Assembly (NCBI RefSeq): GCF_029714205.1
Contig: NZ_CP121648.1
Coordinates: 6,859,501 to 6,923,500, forward strand
Direction: 5' to 3'
DNA length: 64,000 bases
Source of the DNA: Methylobacterium sp. CB376
Lineage (GTDB): Bacteria; Pseudomonadota; Alphaproteobacteria; Rhizobiales; Beijerinckiaceae
In this document: positions 36,069 through 47,519 of the stretch, piece after piece
Layout of the letters: each line of letters begins with the position of its first letter
Position numbering within the stretch: position 1 is the stretch's first letter
Made by a program: the position numbers and the translations under genes
Notes under the pieces: model-generated
What the model saw: the letters and a program-made list of their open reading frames with translations, nothing else
The model's database searches: none
Told to the model about the DNA's origin: nothing

Positions 36069-37289
36069 ATGATGATCCGCCAGTTCCTGCTCTGGACGCA
36101 GCACGAATCCGCCGGCCGGCGGGCCGAGGCCGCCTCGTCCCTGGCGCGGGCCTACCTCTACGCGGACCTCGACCCGGAGGCGCGCTGGGAGGCCAAGACC
36201 GCGGTCACGGCGCTCCTCGACGATTCCTCGCCCCTGGTGCGCCGGGCGCTGGCGGAGGCCTTCGCCAACGCCGCCGAGGCGCCCCGGCCGGTGGTGGTGG
36301 CCCTGGCGCAGGACGTGCCCGAGATCGCCGCCCTGGTCCTGGCCCGCTCGCCGGTCCTGTCGGATGCCGACCTCGTCGATTGCGCGGCGATCGGCGAGGA
36401 GGAGGCCCGCTGCGCCGTCGCGGCGCGTCCGAACCTGTCGCCGATGGTCTGCGGGGCCTTGGCCGAGATCGCCGGGGTGCCGGCCCTGCGCGGCCTCGCG
36501 GCCAATCCGGGCGCCGCCATCACCCCCGGCAGCCTGCTGCGCATGGTCGAGCGCCACGGGGAGGACGGGGGCCTGCGCGAGGCGCTGCTCGCCCGGCCGG
36601 ACCTGCCGCTGGAGGTCCGCCAGGCCGTGACCGCCCGGCTCGCCCAGTCGCTCTCGGACTTCGTGGTCGGCTGCGGCTGGCTCAGCCCGGATCGCGGCGA
36701 GCGCGTGGCGCGCGAGGCGCGCGACCGGACCACGCTGGGCCTCGCCGAGGGGGCCGCCCGGGAGGACCTGCGCCGTCTCGTGACCTACCTGCGCCGGAAC
36801 GGCCAACTCACCGCCGGCCTGGTCCTGCGGGCGATGCTGTCCCGGCGCATGGCCTTCACGGAGGCCGCCCTGGCGGATCTCTCGGGCCTGCCGCCGGCGC
36901 GGGTCGCCGGCCTGCTCCTCGACGGGAGCGGCCAGGGCTTCTCCGCCCTCTACCGCCGGGCCGGCCTGCCCGCCTCCCTCGAACCTGCCTTCGCGGCGGC
37001 GATGTCGGCGTGGCGCGAGGAGGCGCAGGGCTTCACCGAGGAGAGCGGGCCGGCCCTGTCCCGCCGCATGATCGAGCGCGCGGTGACCGCCTGCGAGCGC
37101 CTGCCCTTCGCGGAGAGCCACGCCCTGGTGGCGCTGCTCAACCGCTTCGAGGCCGAGGCGGCGCGCGAGGAGGCCCGGGTTCTCGCCCAGAGCCTCGCCA
37201 CCGAGGCCGCCGTGGCGGCGGTGCTGGACTCGATCCCGGCCGCCCTCATCGAGAGCTACCGTCAGGACCGCCTGCGCATCGCGGCCTGA
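36069..37289 (+). CDS. DUF2336 domain-containing protein
   Basis: A 406-residue cytoplasmic, mainly helical protein typical of alphaproteobacterial DUF2336. It has HEAT-like helices over its first half (EARWEAKTAVTALLDDSSPL, RRALAEAFANAAEAPRPVVV, VLSDADLVDCAAIGEEEARC) and a C-terminal domain including FAESHALVALLNRFEAEAA. The ATG pair at 36069/36072 follows shortly after the SLT gene stop, so co-transcription is likely. Function is unknown; family members are often found with signalling or cell-cycle genes. Confidence 0.85.
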   Translation: MMIRQFLLWTQHESAGRRAEAASSLARAYLYADLDPEARWEAKTAVTALLDDSSPLVRRALAEAFANAAEAPRPVVVALAQDVPEIAALVLARSPVLSDADLVDCAAIGEEEARCAVAARPNLSPMVCGALAEIAGVPALRGLAANPGAAITPGSLLRMVERHGEDGGLREALLARPDLPLEVRQAVTARLAQSLSDFVVGCGWLSPDRGERVAREARDRTTLGLAEGAAREDLRRLVTYLRRNGQLTAGLVLRAMLSRRMAFTEAALADLSGLPPARVAGLLLDGSGQGFSALYRRAGLPASLEPAFAAAMSAWREEAQGFTEESGPALSRRMIERAVTACERLPFAESHALVALLNRFEAEAAREEARVLAQSLATEAAVAAVLDSIPAALIESYRQDRLRIAA

Positions 37290-37689
37290 CCCCGCGGCCG
37301 CGCGGCGCGGCCCGCGCGGGCCCGCCGCGGGCCGTCCGGGCCGGCCTCCCGCAGGGTTAGGGCGGCCGGTGCGGCGCCGGGTCTCAGAATCCATCGCCGC
37401 GTCCGGCCCGGACGAGCGGACGGACGCGTCGCGCTCCGCCCGGCGCAGGTCAATCCGGACAAGCTGAAGTCAAGACTCGGGCCTGACCCGCCGCGGCGGC
37501 ATCTCTTCGTGCACCTGATGGACGAGGGTGAGTACCGTCATGGGGCGCGCAAGTTTGCTTCTCTCATCTTCCCTGATTGCGCGGCCGCGGGTCGTCTGCG
37601 CGGCGGCGCGCGGCCGGTGAACTCCTCTGGTCGCCGGGTCGGAACAGCTGCGCGAAACCTGTGCCTTGACCGGTTCCAGGGCCAAAAGA

Positions 37690-37830
37690 ACGGGGATGAA
37701 TTTCTTACAAATTTTGCTGCAACCATAACAGAAACATACAACCTAAGGTTTGTTTTTCTCCGCCCTTTCGCAGGGATCGTCCACAAGAACTACGTATCTG
37801 GGGCAGCAATGTTTCGTTCTCCATCTTGCG
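37690..37830. promoter_or_regulatory. mucR: AT-rich regulatory region upstream of mucR
   Basis: Within the 693-base gene-free gap 37290-37982, positions about 37690-37830 fall sharply in GC. They contain AATTTCTTACAAATTTTGC, AACCATAACAGAAACATAC and GGTTTGTTTTTCTCC, with many T-A steps. MucR/Ros proteins bind such AT-rich sites and repress their own genes, so autoregulation is a natural reading. The rest of the gap shows no convincing ORF. Confidence 0.45.
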
Positions 37831-37982
37831 GGATGGGGCAAACGGAGCGAACACATCTGCTGCGCACTCCCGGGTAGTGCATTCGCACCGTCAGGAGAGC
37901 GCCCAAGGAGACCAAGAGGGCCGACCGTCGACGCCTCGTGCGGGGACGGGCCCGGCCCCATCAACCTGACGGACGGATCTGG

Positions 37983-38423
37983 ATGATGACTGACGTGGAC
38001 GGCCAGGATGCGGACCCTGAGGATCTCGTCGCCCTGACGGCCGACATCGTGTCGGCCTACATCTCGAAGAATTCAGTGCCGGCGGCGGACCTGCCCGGGC
38101 TGCTGACCTCGATCCACGGCACGCTGCAGGCGCTGGTCCTGCCGCCGCCGCCCGAGCCGGCCAAGCCGGTGCCGCCGATCCCGATCAGAAAAACGGTGAC
38201 GCCGGACGCGATCATCTCGCTGGAGGACGGCAAGCCCTACAAGTCGCTGAAGCGGCACCTGACGACCCGCGGGCTCACCCCCGAACAGTACCGGGAGAAG
38301 TGGGGCCTGCCGCCGGACTACCCGATGGTGGCGGCGAACTACGCCGCGCAGCGCTCCGAACTCGCCAAGAGCATCGGGCTCGGCCAGCAGCGCAAGAACC
38401 GCGTCCCGCCGCGCAAGGGCTGA
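37983..38423 (+). CDS. mucR: MucR/Ros family transcriptional regulator lacking most zinc ligands
   Basis: A 146-residue regulator with the N-terminal helical oligomerisation region (DLVALTADIVSAYISKNSV) and the C-terminal Ros/MucR DNA-binding domain (DGKPYKSLKRHLTTRGLTPE, QYREKWGLPPDYPMVA, QRSELAKSIGLGQ). MucR proteins act as H-NS-like global repressors of exopolysaccharide, motility and symbiosis or virulence genes. At the positions of the Ros zinc ligands the protein has S79, D82, H92 and G97, so three of four are replaced, as in zinc-free Ml-type relatives. A proline-rich linker lies at 53-68. The start at 37983 is an ATG pair. Confidence 0.93.
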   Translation: MMTDVDGQDADPEDLVALTADIVSAYISKNSVPAADLPGLLTSIHGTLQALVLPPPPEPAKPVPPIPIRKTVTPDAIISLEDGKPYKSLKRHLTTRGLTPEQYREKWGLPPDYPMVAANYAAQRSELAKSIGLGQQRKNRVPPRKG

Positions 38424-38436
38424 CGCGGGTGGTGCG

Positions 38437-38600
38437 GGCCGCCCGCTCGGCGGGCGGCCCCACGTCGCTGCGCGGACGACCCGCTGCGGCCGCCCGCTCG
38501 GCGGGCGGCCCCACGTCGCTGCGCGGCCGCCGGCTCGGCGGGCGGCCCGGCCTCGTGGCGCCGGAGGACGAGGCGCTGGCCGCCCGCTCGGCGGGCGGCC
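38437..38600. repeat. array of four 23-bp hairpin repeats between mucR and lpd
   Basis: Four copies of a GGCCGCCCGCTCGGCGGGCGGCC-type palindrome start at 38437, 38488, 38525 and 38578 (the third has one mismatch). Their spacers share CACGTCGCTGCGCGG or close variants. The array fills the convergent gap between mucR and lpd and probably acts as a bidirectional transcription barrier. Unit number may vary among strains. Confidence 0.7.
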
Positions 38601-38667
38601 TCGCGTCCCTGCGCGGACGACGAGGCGCGGGCCGCCACGCGCGGCGGCGCGGCGGCCGCCCGACTCC

Positions 38668-40545
<1,878 letters not shown>

Positions 40546-40557
40546 CGCGCGGGCTCC

Positions 40558-41880
40558 TCAGATCACGAGCCGCCGCACGTCTTCCAGGACGTGGGCGAGG
40601 TGGCGGGTGAAGCGGGCCGCGAGCGCCCCGTCGATGACGCGGTGGTCGTAGGAGACCGAGAGCGGCAGCATCAGGCGCGGCTTGAACTCCGACCCGTCCC
40701 AGACCGGCGCCATCCTGGAGCGCACGACGCCGAGGATCGCCACCTCGGGCGCGTTGACGAGCGGCGTGAAGGCGGTGCCGCCGATGCCGCCGAGCGACGA
40801 GATCGTGAAGCTCGCCCCCTGCATGTCGCCGCTGCCGAGCTTGCCGTCGCGGGCCTTCTTCGACAGGGCGCCGAGCTCCTGGCTGATCTCGCCGATGCCC
40901 TTGCGGTCGGCATCCTTGACCACCGGCACCACGAGCCCGTCGGGCGTGTCCACCGCCACCCCGATATTGTAGTAGCGCTTGAGGATCAGCGCCTCCTTGT
41001 CGGGCGACAGCGAGGCGTTGAACTCCGGGTGCTGGCGCAGGGCCGAGACCGAGGCCTTGATCAGGAAGGCCAGCAGCGTGACGCGGTAGCCCTTGTCCTT
41101 GGCGGTCTTGTCGAGGTCCTTGCGGTAGGCTTCGGTCTCGGTGATGTCGGCCTCGTCCTGGTGGGTGACGAGGGGCACGTTGAGCCAGGCCCGGTGCAGG
41201 TGCGGCCCCGAGATCTTCTTGATCCGGGCGAGCGGCTTGGTCTCGGTGGGGCCGAACTTCGAGAAGTCGACCGCCGGGATCTCCGGAATGCCCATGCCGC
41301 CGCCCGCGAAGACCGCGCCGGAGGGCGCCGGGGCGGCCGAGCGGGTGAGGTGGCCCTTCACGTCCTCCTTGGTGATGCGGCCCTTCTCGCCGGTGCCCTT
41401 GATCGCGTTGAGGTCGACGCCGAGCTCGCGGGCGAGCCGCCGCACGGCCGGGCTGGCATGGATCTGCGAGAAGTCCGGGATACCCGCCCCGGAGGCCGCC
41501 GGGGCCGGAACCGGGGCCGGCGGCGCCGCGCTCTCGGGCGGCTCCTGCTTGGCGATCAGGGCGGCGGTGTCGGCCGGGGCGGCCCCGTTGCCCTTGCTCT
41601 CGCTTTCGCTCCTGGGCGCGCTCGTCGCGTCGCCCTTGGCATCGCCCTCGCCCTTGAGCAGCAGGATCGGGTGACCCTCGCTCACCTTGTCGCCGATCTT
41701 GATCAGCAGCTTCTCGACCACGCCGCCGGAGGGCGCCGGCACCTCCATGGTGGCCTTGTCGGATTCGAGCGAGATGATCGGGTCGTCCGGCCCGATCGTG
41801 TCGCCCTCCTTCACGTGCACCTCGATGATCGGCACATCCTTGAAGTCGCCGATATCCGGAACCTTGACCTCGGTCGCCAC
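40558..41880 (-). CDS. aceF: pyruvate dehydrogenase complex E2, dihydrolipoamide acetyltransferase
   Basis: Core acetyltransferase of the pyruvate dehydrogenase complex. The GTG start at 41880 follows GGGAGA. The 440 residues comprise one lipoyl domain (LESDKATMEVPAPSGG near residue 40), an Ala/Pro-rich linker, and the peripheral subunit-binding domain (ASPAVRRLARELGVDLN near 140). The catalytic domain ends SYDHRVIDGALAARF with the active-site His/Asp. Having one lipoyl domain here fits the extra one carried on E3. It lies between aceE and lpd. Confidence 0.96.
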   Translation of the reverse strand: MATEVKVPDIGDFKDVPIIEVHVKEGDTIGPDDPIISLESDKATMEVPAPSGGVVEKLLIKIGDKVSEGHPILLLKGEGDAKGDATSAPRSESESKGNGAAPADTAALIAKQEPPESAAPPAPVPAPAASGAGIPDFSQIHASPAVRRLARELGVDLNAIKGTGEKGRITKEDVKGHLTRSAAPAPSGAVFAGGGMGIPEIPAVDFSKFGPTETKPLARIKKISGPHLHRAWLNVPLVTHQDEADITETEAYRKDLDKTAKDKGYRVTLLAFLIKASVSALRQHPEFNASLSPDKEALILKRYYNIGVAVDTPDGLVVPVVKDADRKGIGEISQELGALSKKARDGKLGSGDMQGASFTISSLGGIGGTAFTPLVNAPEVAILGVVRSRMAPVWDGSEFKPRLMLPLSVSYDHRVIDGALAARFTRHLAHVLEDVRRLVI

Positions 41881-41996
41881 GACGTCTCTCCCGTCACGTC
41901 ACTGGGTGGGCTGGATGGGACGCGCGGGGCGCGGACCGCGGATCCCTCGCCCGCGGGCGAGGGATCCGCGGCCTGCGCGCCGCGCGGGGGCCGGAC

Positions 41997-44666
41997 TCAC
42001 ACCGTCCAGGGCGCCGGCTTCTCCGGATCGAGGCCGTACTTGGCGATCGCCTCCGAGACCTTCGCGGTCGGCACCATCTGGTCCTCCGCGAGGCTCTTGA
42101 GGGCCGCCACCGCCACCCAGCGCCGGTCGACCTCGAAGAAGTCGCGCAGCCGCACCCGGTAATCCGAGCGCCCGAACCCGTCCGTCCCCAGCACCTTGTA
42201 GCGGGCGGGCACGAAGGGGCGGATCTGGTCGGCGAACAGCCGCATGTAGTCGCTCGCCGCGATCACCGGGCCGGAGCGGCCCGACAGGCAGGTCTCGACG
42301 TAGGATTTGCGCGGGGTCTCGTCCGGGTGGAGCATGTTCCAGCGCTCCACCGCCATCGCCTCGCGGCGCAGCTCCGTGAAGCTCGGGCAGGACCAGATGT
42401 CGGCCACGATGCCGAAATCCTTCTCCAGGAGTTCGGCCCCGGCGATGACCTCGCGCAGGATCGTGCCCGAGCCCAGGAGCTGCACCCGCGGGCCCTTCCC
42501 CTTGCCCTCGCGGAACAGGTACATCCCCTTGATGATGCCCTCCTGCGCCCCGTCCGGCATGCCCGGATGGGCGTAGTTCTCGTTCATCACGGTGATGTAG
42601 TAGAAGACGTCCTCCTGCTCGCCGTACATCCGGCGCAGACCGTCCTGCACGATCACCGCCACCTCGTACGAGAAGGTCGGGTCGTAGGAGACGCAGTTCG
42701 GGATCGTGGCCGAGAACAGGTGGCTGTGGCCGTCCTCGTGCTGCAGCCCCTCGCCGTTGAGCGTGGTGCGCCCGGCCGTGCCGCCGATCAGGAAGCCGCG
42801 CGCCCGCAGGTCGCCCGCCGCCCAGGCCAGGTCGCCGACCCGCTGGAAGCCGAACATCGAGTAGTAGATGTAGAACGGGATCGTCGGCGCGTTCGAGTGC
42901 GAGTAGGAGGTCGCCGCCGCGATCCAGGACGACATCGCCCCGGCCTCGTTGATGCCCTCCTGCAGCATCTGCCCGTTCTTGTCCTCCTTGTAGTACATCA
43001 GCTGGTTGGCATCCTCGGGCCGGTAGAGCTGGCCGACCTGGCTGAAGATGCCGAACTGGCGGAACATGCCCTCCATGCCGAAGGTGCGGCTCTCGTCGGG
43101 CACGATCGGCACGATGCGCTTGCCGATCTCCTTGTCGCGCAGGAGCGTGTTGAGCACCCGCACGAAGGCCATGGTGGTGGAGATCTCCCGGCCCGCCGTC
43201 TCCTTGAGCTGCGCGTCGAAGGCCTGGAGCGGCGGGATCGCGAGGCTCTCCGACTTCCGCCGCCGGGCGGGGAGCGGCCCGCCGAGGGCTTGGCGCCGCG
43301 CCATCAGGTAGCGGTGCTCCGGCGAGCCCTCGGGGAAGCGGATGAACGGGATGCCGGAGACCTTCTCGTCCGAGAGGTCGATCTGGAAGCGGTCGCGGAA
43401 CTGCTTGAGGACCGCCTCGCCCATCTTCTTCTGCTGGTGGGTGATGTTCTGGGCCTCGCCGGCCTCGCCCATGCCGTAGCCCTTGACGGTCTTGGCGAGG
43501 ATGACGGTGGGCTGGCCCTTGTGGTTCACCGCGGCGTGGTAGGCCGCGTAGACCTTGCTCGGGTCGTGGCCGCCGCGGGTCAGCCGCCAGATGTCGTCGT
43601 CGCTCCAGTCGGCGACCAGCGCCTTGGTCTCCGGATAGCGGCCGAAGAAGTGCTCGCGGATGTAGGCGCCGTTCTTCGACTTGAAGTCCTGGTACTCGCC
43701 GTCGACGCACTCGGCCATCACGCGGGCCAGCATGCCCGAGGAATCGCGGGCGAGCAGCTGGTCCCACCCTGAGCCCCACAGCACCTTGACGACGTTCCAG
43801 CCCGCGCCGCGGAAATTGGCCTCGAGTTCCTGGACGATCTTGCCGTTGCCGCGCACCGGCCCGTCGAGGCGCTGCAGGTTGCAGTTGATCACGAAGACGA
43901 GGTTGTCGAGTTTCTCCCGCGCGGCAAGCGAGATCGCGCCGAGCGACTCGGGCTCGTCCATCTCGCCGTCGCCCATGAAGGCCCAGACCTTGCGACGGTC
44001 GGTGTCGGCGAGGCCGCGATGGTGCAGGTAGCGGAGATACCGCGCCTGGTAGATCGCCATCAGCGGCCCGAGGCCCATCGAGACGGTCGGGAATTGCCAG
44101 AAATCCGGCATCAGCCAGGGATGCGGGTAGGAGGACAGGCCCTTGCCGCCGACCTCCTGGCGGAACGAGAGCAGCTGCTCCTCGCTGAGGCGCCCTTCGA
44201 GGTAGGCGCGGGCGTAGATGCCCGGCGAGGAATGGCCCTGCACGAAGATCAGGTCGCCGCCATGCGTCTCGTCGGCGGCGTGCCAGAAATGCATGAAGCC
44301 GGTGTCGTAGAGGGTCGCGGCCGACTGGAAGCTCGCGATGTGGCCGCCGAGCTCGGAGGATTCCTTGTTGGCCCGCAGAACGATCGCGATGGCGTTCCAG
44401 CGGATCGCCGAGCGGATGCGGTGCTCGATCGCCCTGTCGCCCGGGTGGGGGGGCTGCGCCTCGACCGGGATCGTGTTCAGGTAGGCGGTGTTGGCCGAGT
44501 AGGGGACGGGGGCGCCCTTCTTGCGGGCCTCCTCGATGACCTGCTCGATCAGGAAATGCGCCCGCTCGGGCCCCTCGACTTCGAGCACCCCGTCGAGGGA
44601 CTCGAGCCATTCCCGGGTCTCGATGGGGTCGGGATCGCGCGGGTCGCGTTCGCGGCTGCGTTCCAC
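41997..44666 (-). CDS. aceE: pyruvate dehydrogenase E1, homodimeric type
   Basis: Thiamine-diphosphate enzyme that decarboxylates pyruvate and acetylates E2. The GTG start at 44666 is chosen because GGAGG lies 8 bases upstream and the product begins with the family's polar head. The 889 residues carry the ThDP motif [10 protein letters not shown] with [14 protein letters not shown], plus [12 protein letters not shown] and [14 protein letters not shown]. The TK-like C-terminal domain includes [20 protein letters not shown]. It heads the aceE-aceF-lpd operon. The upstream 275 bases should hold its promoter. Confidence 0.96.
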   Translation of the reverse strand: MERSRERDPRDPDPIETREWLESLDGVLEVEGPERAHFLIEQVIEEARKKGAPVPYSANTAYLNTIPVEAQPPHPGDRAIEHRIRSAIRWNAIAIVLRANKESSELGGHIASFQSAATLYDTGFMHFWHAADETHGGDLIFVQGHSSPGIYARAYLEGRLSEEQLLSFRQEVGGKGLSSYPHPWLMPDFWQFPTVSMGLGPLMAIYQARYLRYLHHRGLADTDRRKVWAFMGDGEMDEPESLGAISLAAREKLDNLVFVINCNLQRLDGPVRGNGKIVQELEANFRGAGWNVVKVLWGSGWDQLLARDSSGMLARVMAECVDGEYQDFKSKNGAYIREHFFGRYPETKALVADWSDDDIWRLTRGGHDPSKVYAAYHAAVNHKGQPTVILAKTVKGYGMGEAGEAQNITHQQKKMGEAVLKQFRDRFQIDLSDEKVSGIPFIRFPEGSPEHRYLMARRQALGGPLPARRRKSESLAIPPLQAFDAQLKETAGREISTTMAFVRVLNTLLRDKEIGKRIVPIVPDESRTFGMEGMFRQFGIFSQVGQLYRPEDANQLMYYKEDKNGQMLQEGINEAGAMSSWIAAATSYSHSNAPTIPFYIYYSMFGFQRVGDLAWAAGDLRARGFLIGGTAGRTTLNGEGLQHEDGHSHLFSATIPNCVSYDPTFSYEVAVIVQDGLRRMYGEQEDVFYYITVMNENYAHPGMPDGAQEGIIKGMYLFREGKGKGPRVQLLGSGTILREVIAGAELLEKDFGIVADIWSCPSFTELRREAMAVERWNMLHPDETPRKSYVETCLSGRSGPVIAASDYMRLFADQIRPFVPARYKVLGTDGFGRSDYRVRLRDFFEVDRRWVAVAALKSLAEDQMVPTAKVSEAIAKYGLDPEKPAPWTV

Positions 44667-44940
44667 TCGTCTGTCCTCCCTCGTTGGTCCCGCGGCCGCC
44701 TTTCGGGGGCGTCCGGCGGTGTCCGGCCCGCATCGAGCACAGGCCGTGCCACCACTCACGCTATTGGACCAGCGAGGAAGTGCAAGGGGTTGCGAGTGCT
44801 CCCGGCCATCGTCGTTCCGGAATTTCGGAATGGAACCGAAACGCTGTCCGGAAGTTCAGACCGTCGCGCATGCCGCCCGGCCGCTCGCGAGGCGGCCGGG
44901 ATGTCTTCGCGCGCGGCGAGGCCGGGCGTGCGGACAACGT

Positions 44941-45693
44941 TCAGAAACGTTCGGCCGTGCGGAGCCGGGAGACGGGCCTTGCGTCGCCCGGCGCGTCCGG
45001 GGCGGGCGCCGTGCCGGCGACGAGCGGGCTGCCGGGCCTGGCGAGCGTGAGGAGCGTGACGCCGACCGCCAGGACGGCCGCGAGGCTCGCCGGAAACAGG
45101 AAGGCGCGCTCGTCGAACTGGCCGTGCAGCAGGCCCCCCACCACCGCCCCGGTGCTGAGCGCGCCCCAGAGCGGCGCCTGGATCCAGAAGGACTTGGCCG
45201 GCTTGTGGAGGAGCAGGTTGGCGAGCCCGGTGCCGAAGCGGACCACCGCGCCGGTGACGTAGGTGAGGGCGAGGCTGCGCCCGTCCTCGTCCTGGAGCGT
45301 GGCGTTCTGCATGCCGAGCGCGAAGACGACCGGGTAGGCGTGGACCGGGAAGGCGAAGGGCCCGGGCGGCATGACGAGCCCGATGGTCAGGAAGCCGGCC
45401 TGCAGGCCGAGCAGCACCGGCAGGCGCCAGCGCCCGGCCCAGGCGGCGATCACCGTGCCCACGAAGGCGCCGAAGCAGAACACGGCGATGACGGAAGCGA
45501 CGCGGGTCGTGCCGTCCCAGTCCCCGTGCGCCGCCGCCACGCCGAAGCGGGTGGTGTTGCCGGACATGAAGGACATGAAGAGCTGCGAGAATTGCAGGAA
45601 GCCGATCGCGTCGGCGCATCCCGCGAGGCCCGACAGGGCGAGGGCGAGCGGGATGCGCGTGGTCGGGCTGGCGGGAAAGGACTTGTCGTGCAT
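44941..45693 (-). CDS. YoaK family membrane protein (DUF1275)
   Basis: A 250-residue inner-membrane protein with about six hydrophobic segments. The family marker [20 protein letters not shown] followed by GNTTRFG sits near residue 30, and [10 protein letters not shown] and [10 protein letters not shown] later. The function of DUF1275 proteins is unknown; a transporter-like role is assumed. ATG 45693 is selected because GGAGATCCC lies directly before it; a longer start at 45735 is less likely. It stands alone upstream of the pyruvate dehydrogenase operon on the same strand. Confidence 0.9.
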   Translation of the reverse strand: MHDKSFPASPTTRIPLALALSGLAGCADAIGFLQFSQLFMSFMSGNTTRFGVAAAHGDWDGTTRVASVIAVFCFGAFVGTVIAAWAGRWRLPVLLGLQAGFLTIGLVMPPGPFAFPVHAYPVVFALGMQNATLQDEDGRSLALTYVTGAVVRFGTGLANLLLHKPAKSFWIQAPLWGALSTGAVVGGLLHGQFDERAFLFPASLAAVLAVGVTLLTLARPGSPLVAGTAPAPDAPGDARPVSRLRTAERF

Positions 45694-45857
45694 GGGATCT
45701 CCGGTTCCGGCCCAAAACCGCCGGAGCCGTCGCACGTTCCCCTAGGGCGGGGCGGGCCGGATGCCGCAGCCTTCCTCGGGATTAGAGTCCGTCATGGGCC
45801 GGAGCAGGAAATTCCCCTCGGGCAGGTTCGACCGCCGCGGCACGCCCCGCCCCGCCC

Positions 45858-46124
45858 TCACTCGTTGCGGGCCGGCGGGGAGGACCCGCCGCCGAAGCCC
45901 TGCTGGAACATCTTCAGGAACAGGGACTGCATCTGGTCGGCGTTCTGGGGAAACAGCGAGAACCAGCTGCGCATGATCGTGTCGGGGGAGAAGCGCTCCA
46001 TGTCGGCGAGCATGCGCCGCTCGACCTCGGCCATCACCGCCGCCTGCATGGGCTCGACGTTCGGGAGGCCGACGAACTGGCGCGCTTCGAGCGGAGTGCA
46101 GTCGACCTCGACGCGGAACTTCAT
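45858..46124 (-). CDS. DUF6489 family protein
   Basis: An 88-residue small protein starting MKFRVEVDCTPLEARQFVGL, with VEPMQAAVMAEVERRM and a C-terminal ADQMQSLFLKMFQQGFGGG, as I recall for DUF6489. GGAAGG lies 5 bases before ATG 46124. Function is unknown. A perfect FNR/FixK-type site lies 100 bases upstream (46224-46237), well placed for activation of this gene under low oxygen. Confidence 0.75.
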   Translation of the reverse strand: MKFRVEVDCTPLEARQFVGLPNVEPMQAAVMAEVERRMLADMERFSPDTIMRSWFSLFPQNADQMQSLFLKMFQQGFGGGSSPPARNE

Positions 46125-46223
46125 GACCACCTTCCCTCAAGAGCGCGCGGCGCCCCGGATCACACAGGGGCATTCCCGTCCTTTTGTAAAGGGCGCGGAC
46201 CGGGATTCGCCCGAAACCCCTAG

Positions 46224-46237
46224 TTGATATGGATCAA
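46224..46237. promoter_or_regulatory. FNR/Anr/FixK-type box
   Basis: TTGAT-ATGG-ATCAA is an exact match to the symmetric consensus TTGAT-N4-ATCAA bound by FNR/FixK regulators. If it activates the minus-strand DUF6489 gene from -41.5, the leader would be about 65 bases. In the other direction the nearest known gene starts at 46620, leaving a long leader or an unseen transcript. The surrounding gap 46125-46619 contains no convincing ORF. Confidence 0.6.
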
Positions 46238-46619
46238 CGCGGGCTCGGTCGCGCCCGGCGAGGATCGCTCGTCGGCCCGCTTCGGCTTGGTGGCGAAGGG
46301 ACGACGACGGGCCGGGTCTTGCTGGACCGGGGGGACCTTCGAGCCCGGCCCGCCTCTTCGCCCCATTTCTCCAGCAAGCTCGTCCTATGTGAACAGCGCG
46401 GCCGCTCGCCCCGTGCGAGAGGAGTTCTGCCGCGCCGATCGTCCAGCCCCTCTCCTGACGGCGCGGCGGCGGGCCGGGCTCCTCGTGTCCGATTGCGCCA
46501 AACCCGGCCCGCCCCTTCCCGGTGACATTCGGCACATTCGTCTGGGCTGCCGAAGACTATTCCTTCTCTTGTTCCTGCTTCGCGATGCCGCGAATGGATA
46601 ATCGAGAGGAGATGTCACC

Positions 46620-46919
46620 ATGATCAACACCAAGGTTCTGGCGCTGGCCGTGGTCGCCGGCGGTCTCGGGTTCGCTTCGGCGGCGAGCGCCGCGCCGGGC
46701 GCGGTGGCGCCGGCCGGCCTGATCGCGGGCGACGCCCAGGTCCAGACCGTCGCGTATGGCTGCGGCCCGGGCTGGGCTCCGAACGCCTGGGGTCACTGCC
46801 GCCCGTTCTACCGTCCCTACGGCTACGGCTTCTACCGCCCCTACCGCCCGGTCTACGGCTACGGCTACGGCTATCGTCCCTGGCACCCCCATCACGGGTT
46901 CGGCCTCCGCTTCTTCTGA
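46620..46919 (+). CDS. small secreted Tyr/Gly/Pro-rich protein (GCG_CRPN type)
   Basis: A 99-residue exported protein with a signal peptide (VLALAVVAGGLGFASAASAA), followed by the short motif YGCGPGWAPNAWGHCRP and then Tyr-Gly-Pro-Arg repeats (PYGYGFYRPYRPVYGYGYGY). The CGPG...HCRP block fits the GCG_CRPN prefix domain of alphaproteobacterial small secreted proteins of unknown function. GAGGAG lies shortly before the ATG. Three tandem hairpin repeats begin directly after the stop codon. Confidence 0.8.
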   Translation: MINTKVLALAVVAGGLGFASAASAAPGAVAPAGLIAGDAQVQTVAYGCGPGWAPNAWGHCRPFYRPYGYGFYRPYRPVYGYGYGYRPWHPHHGFGLRFF

Positions 46920-47018
46920 GGCCCGCTTGGCGGGCCCTCACGGCGGCCCGCTTGGCGGGCCCTCACGGCGGCCCGCTTGGCGGGCCCAGGGCGGCGTCCC
47001 GCCGGGCGGGACGCCGCC
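46920..47018. repeat. three 25-bp tandem hairpin repeats plus a longer hairpin
   Basis: GGCCCGCTTGGCGGGCC occurs at 46920, 46945 and 46970, separated by CTCACGGC. A 14-bp-arm hairpin (46990-47003 with 47005-47018, GGCGGCGTCCCGCC) follows. All lie immediately after the GCG_CRPN gene. They are probably terminators or mRNA stabilisers amplified by slippage. No T-tract follows. The stretch from there to 47294 has no gene. Confidence 0.7.
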
Positions 47019-47294
47019 ACCGCGCGCGGCGGCCGGGCGGCGGGGCAGGGGCGGCGCTCCCCAGGGGTCCGGGTCGGGGCGGCGAGTCGCGGGTGACGTC
47101 GCGCGCAGGCCCGACCCGCCCGCGCGGGGAGACCGGCGCAGCCGCGGCTCCTCAGAATCATGTTGATAACGGGGACAAGTGGCCCGACTCGGCCGGCTCC
47201 CCCGCGCGGTGGCGCGGCTGTCGCATCCCGTTCACGGGCCGGGCCCTGTCAGTCTAGGGCCCGATTGTGCGAGGCGGAACCTTGCGAGGCGGCC

Positions 47295-47495
47295 ATGGAG
47301 TTTCGGGTCGAGCAGGAAGGACCGGGGAAGTGGGGCTGGCGCCTGCTCGGGCCGCGCGGCGCGACTCTGCTGCGCTCGGACGAGACCTACGGCAGCCACG
47401 TCCAGGCCTCGGCCGCCGCGACCGCCTTCGCGCGCCTCGTCGCCCAGGCCTCGCGCCGCATGACAGCGCCGGGGCCGCTCGGCGCGGCGCCGTAG
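47295..47495 (+). CDS. small protein, DUF1508/YegP-like
   Basis: A 66-residue protein. The segment FRVEQEGPGKWGWRLLGPRG followed by ATLLRSDETYGSHVQA resembles one YegP/DUF1508 repeat (beta strands, then a helix with SHVQASAAATAFARLVAQA). GCGAGG lies 6 bases before the ATG. It is soluble and its function is unknown. Converges with the 47520 gene. Confidence 0.55.
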   Translation: MEFRVEQEGPGKWGWRLLGPRGATLLRSDETYGSHVQASAAATAFARLVAQASRRMTAPGPLGAAP

Positions 47496-47519
47496 CGGCC
47501 CCCATCGCGGCGCCCCCGC

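Noticed and set aside
37509..37877. 122-residue ORF in the gap before mucR
   Set aside because: It covers the AT-rich regulatory block, codon use is unlike neighbouring genes, and there is no good start signal.
38437..38600. Possible CRISPR array
   Set aside because: Repeats are self-complementary, spacing is uneven (37-53 bases), spacers are themselves similar, and no cas genes are nearby.
44930..44960. GTTC-N6-GTTC as a second LexA box
   Set aside because: The spacer is 6 instead of 7 bases and the sequence lies inside the end of the YoaK-like coding region.
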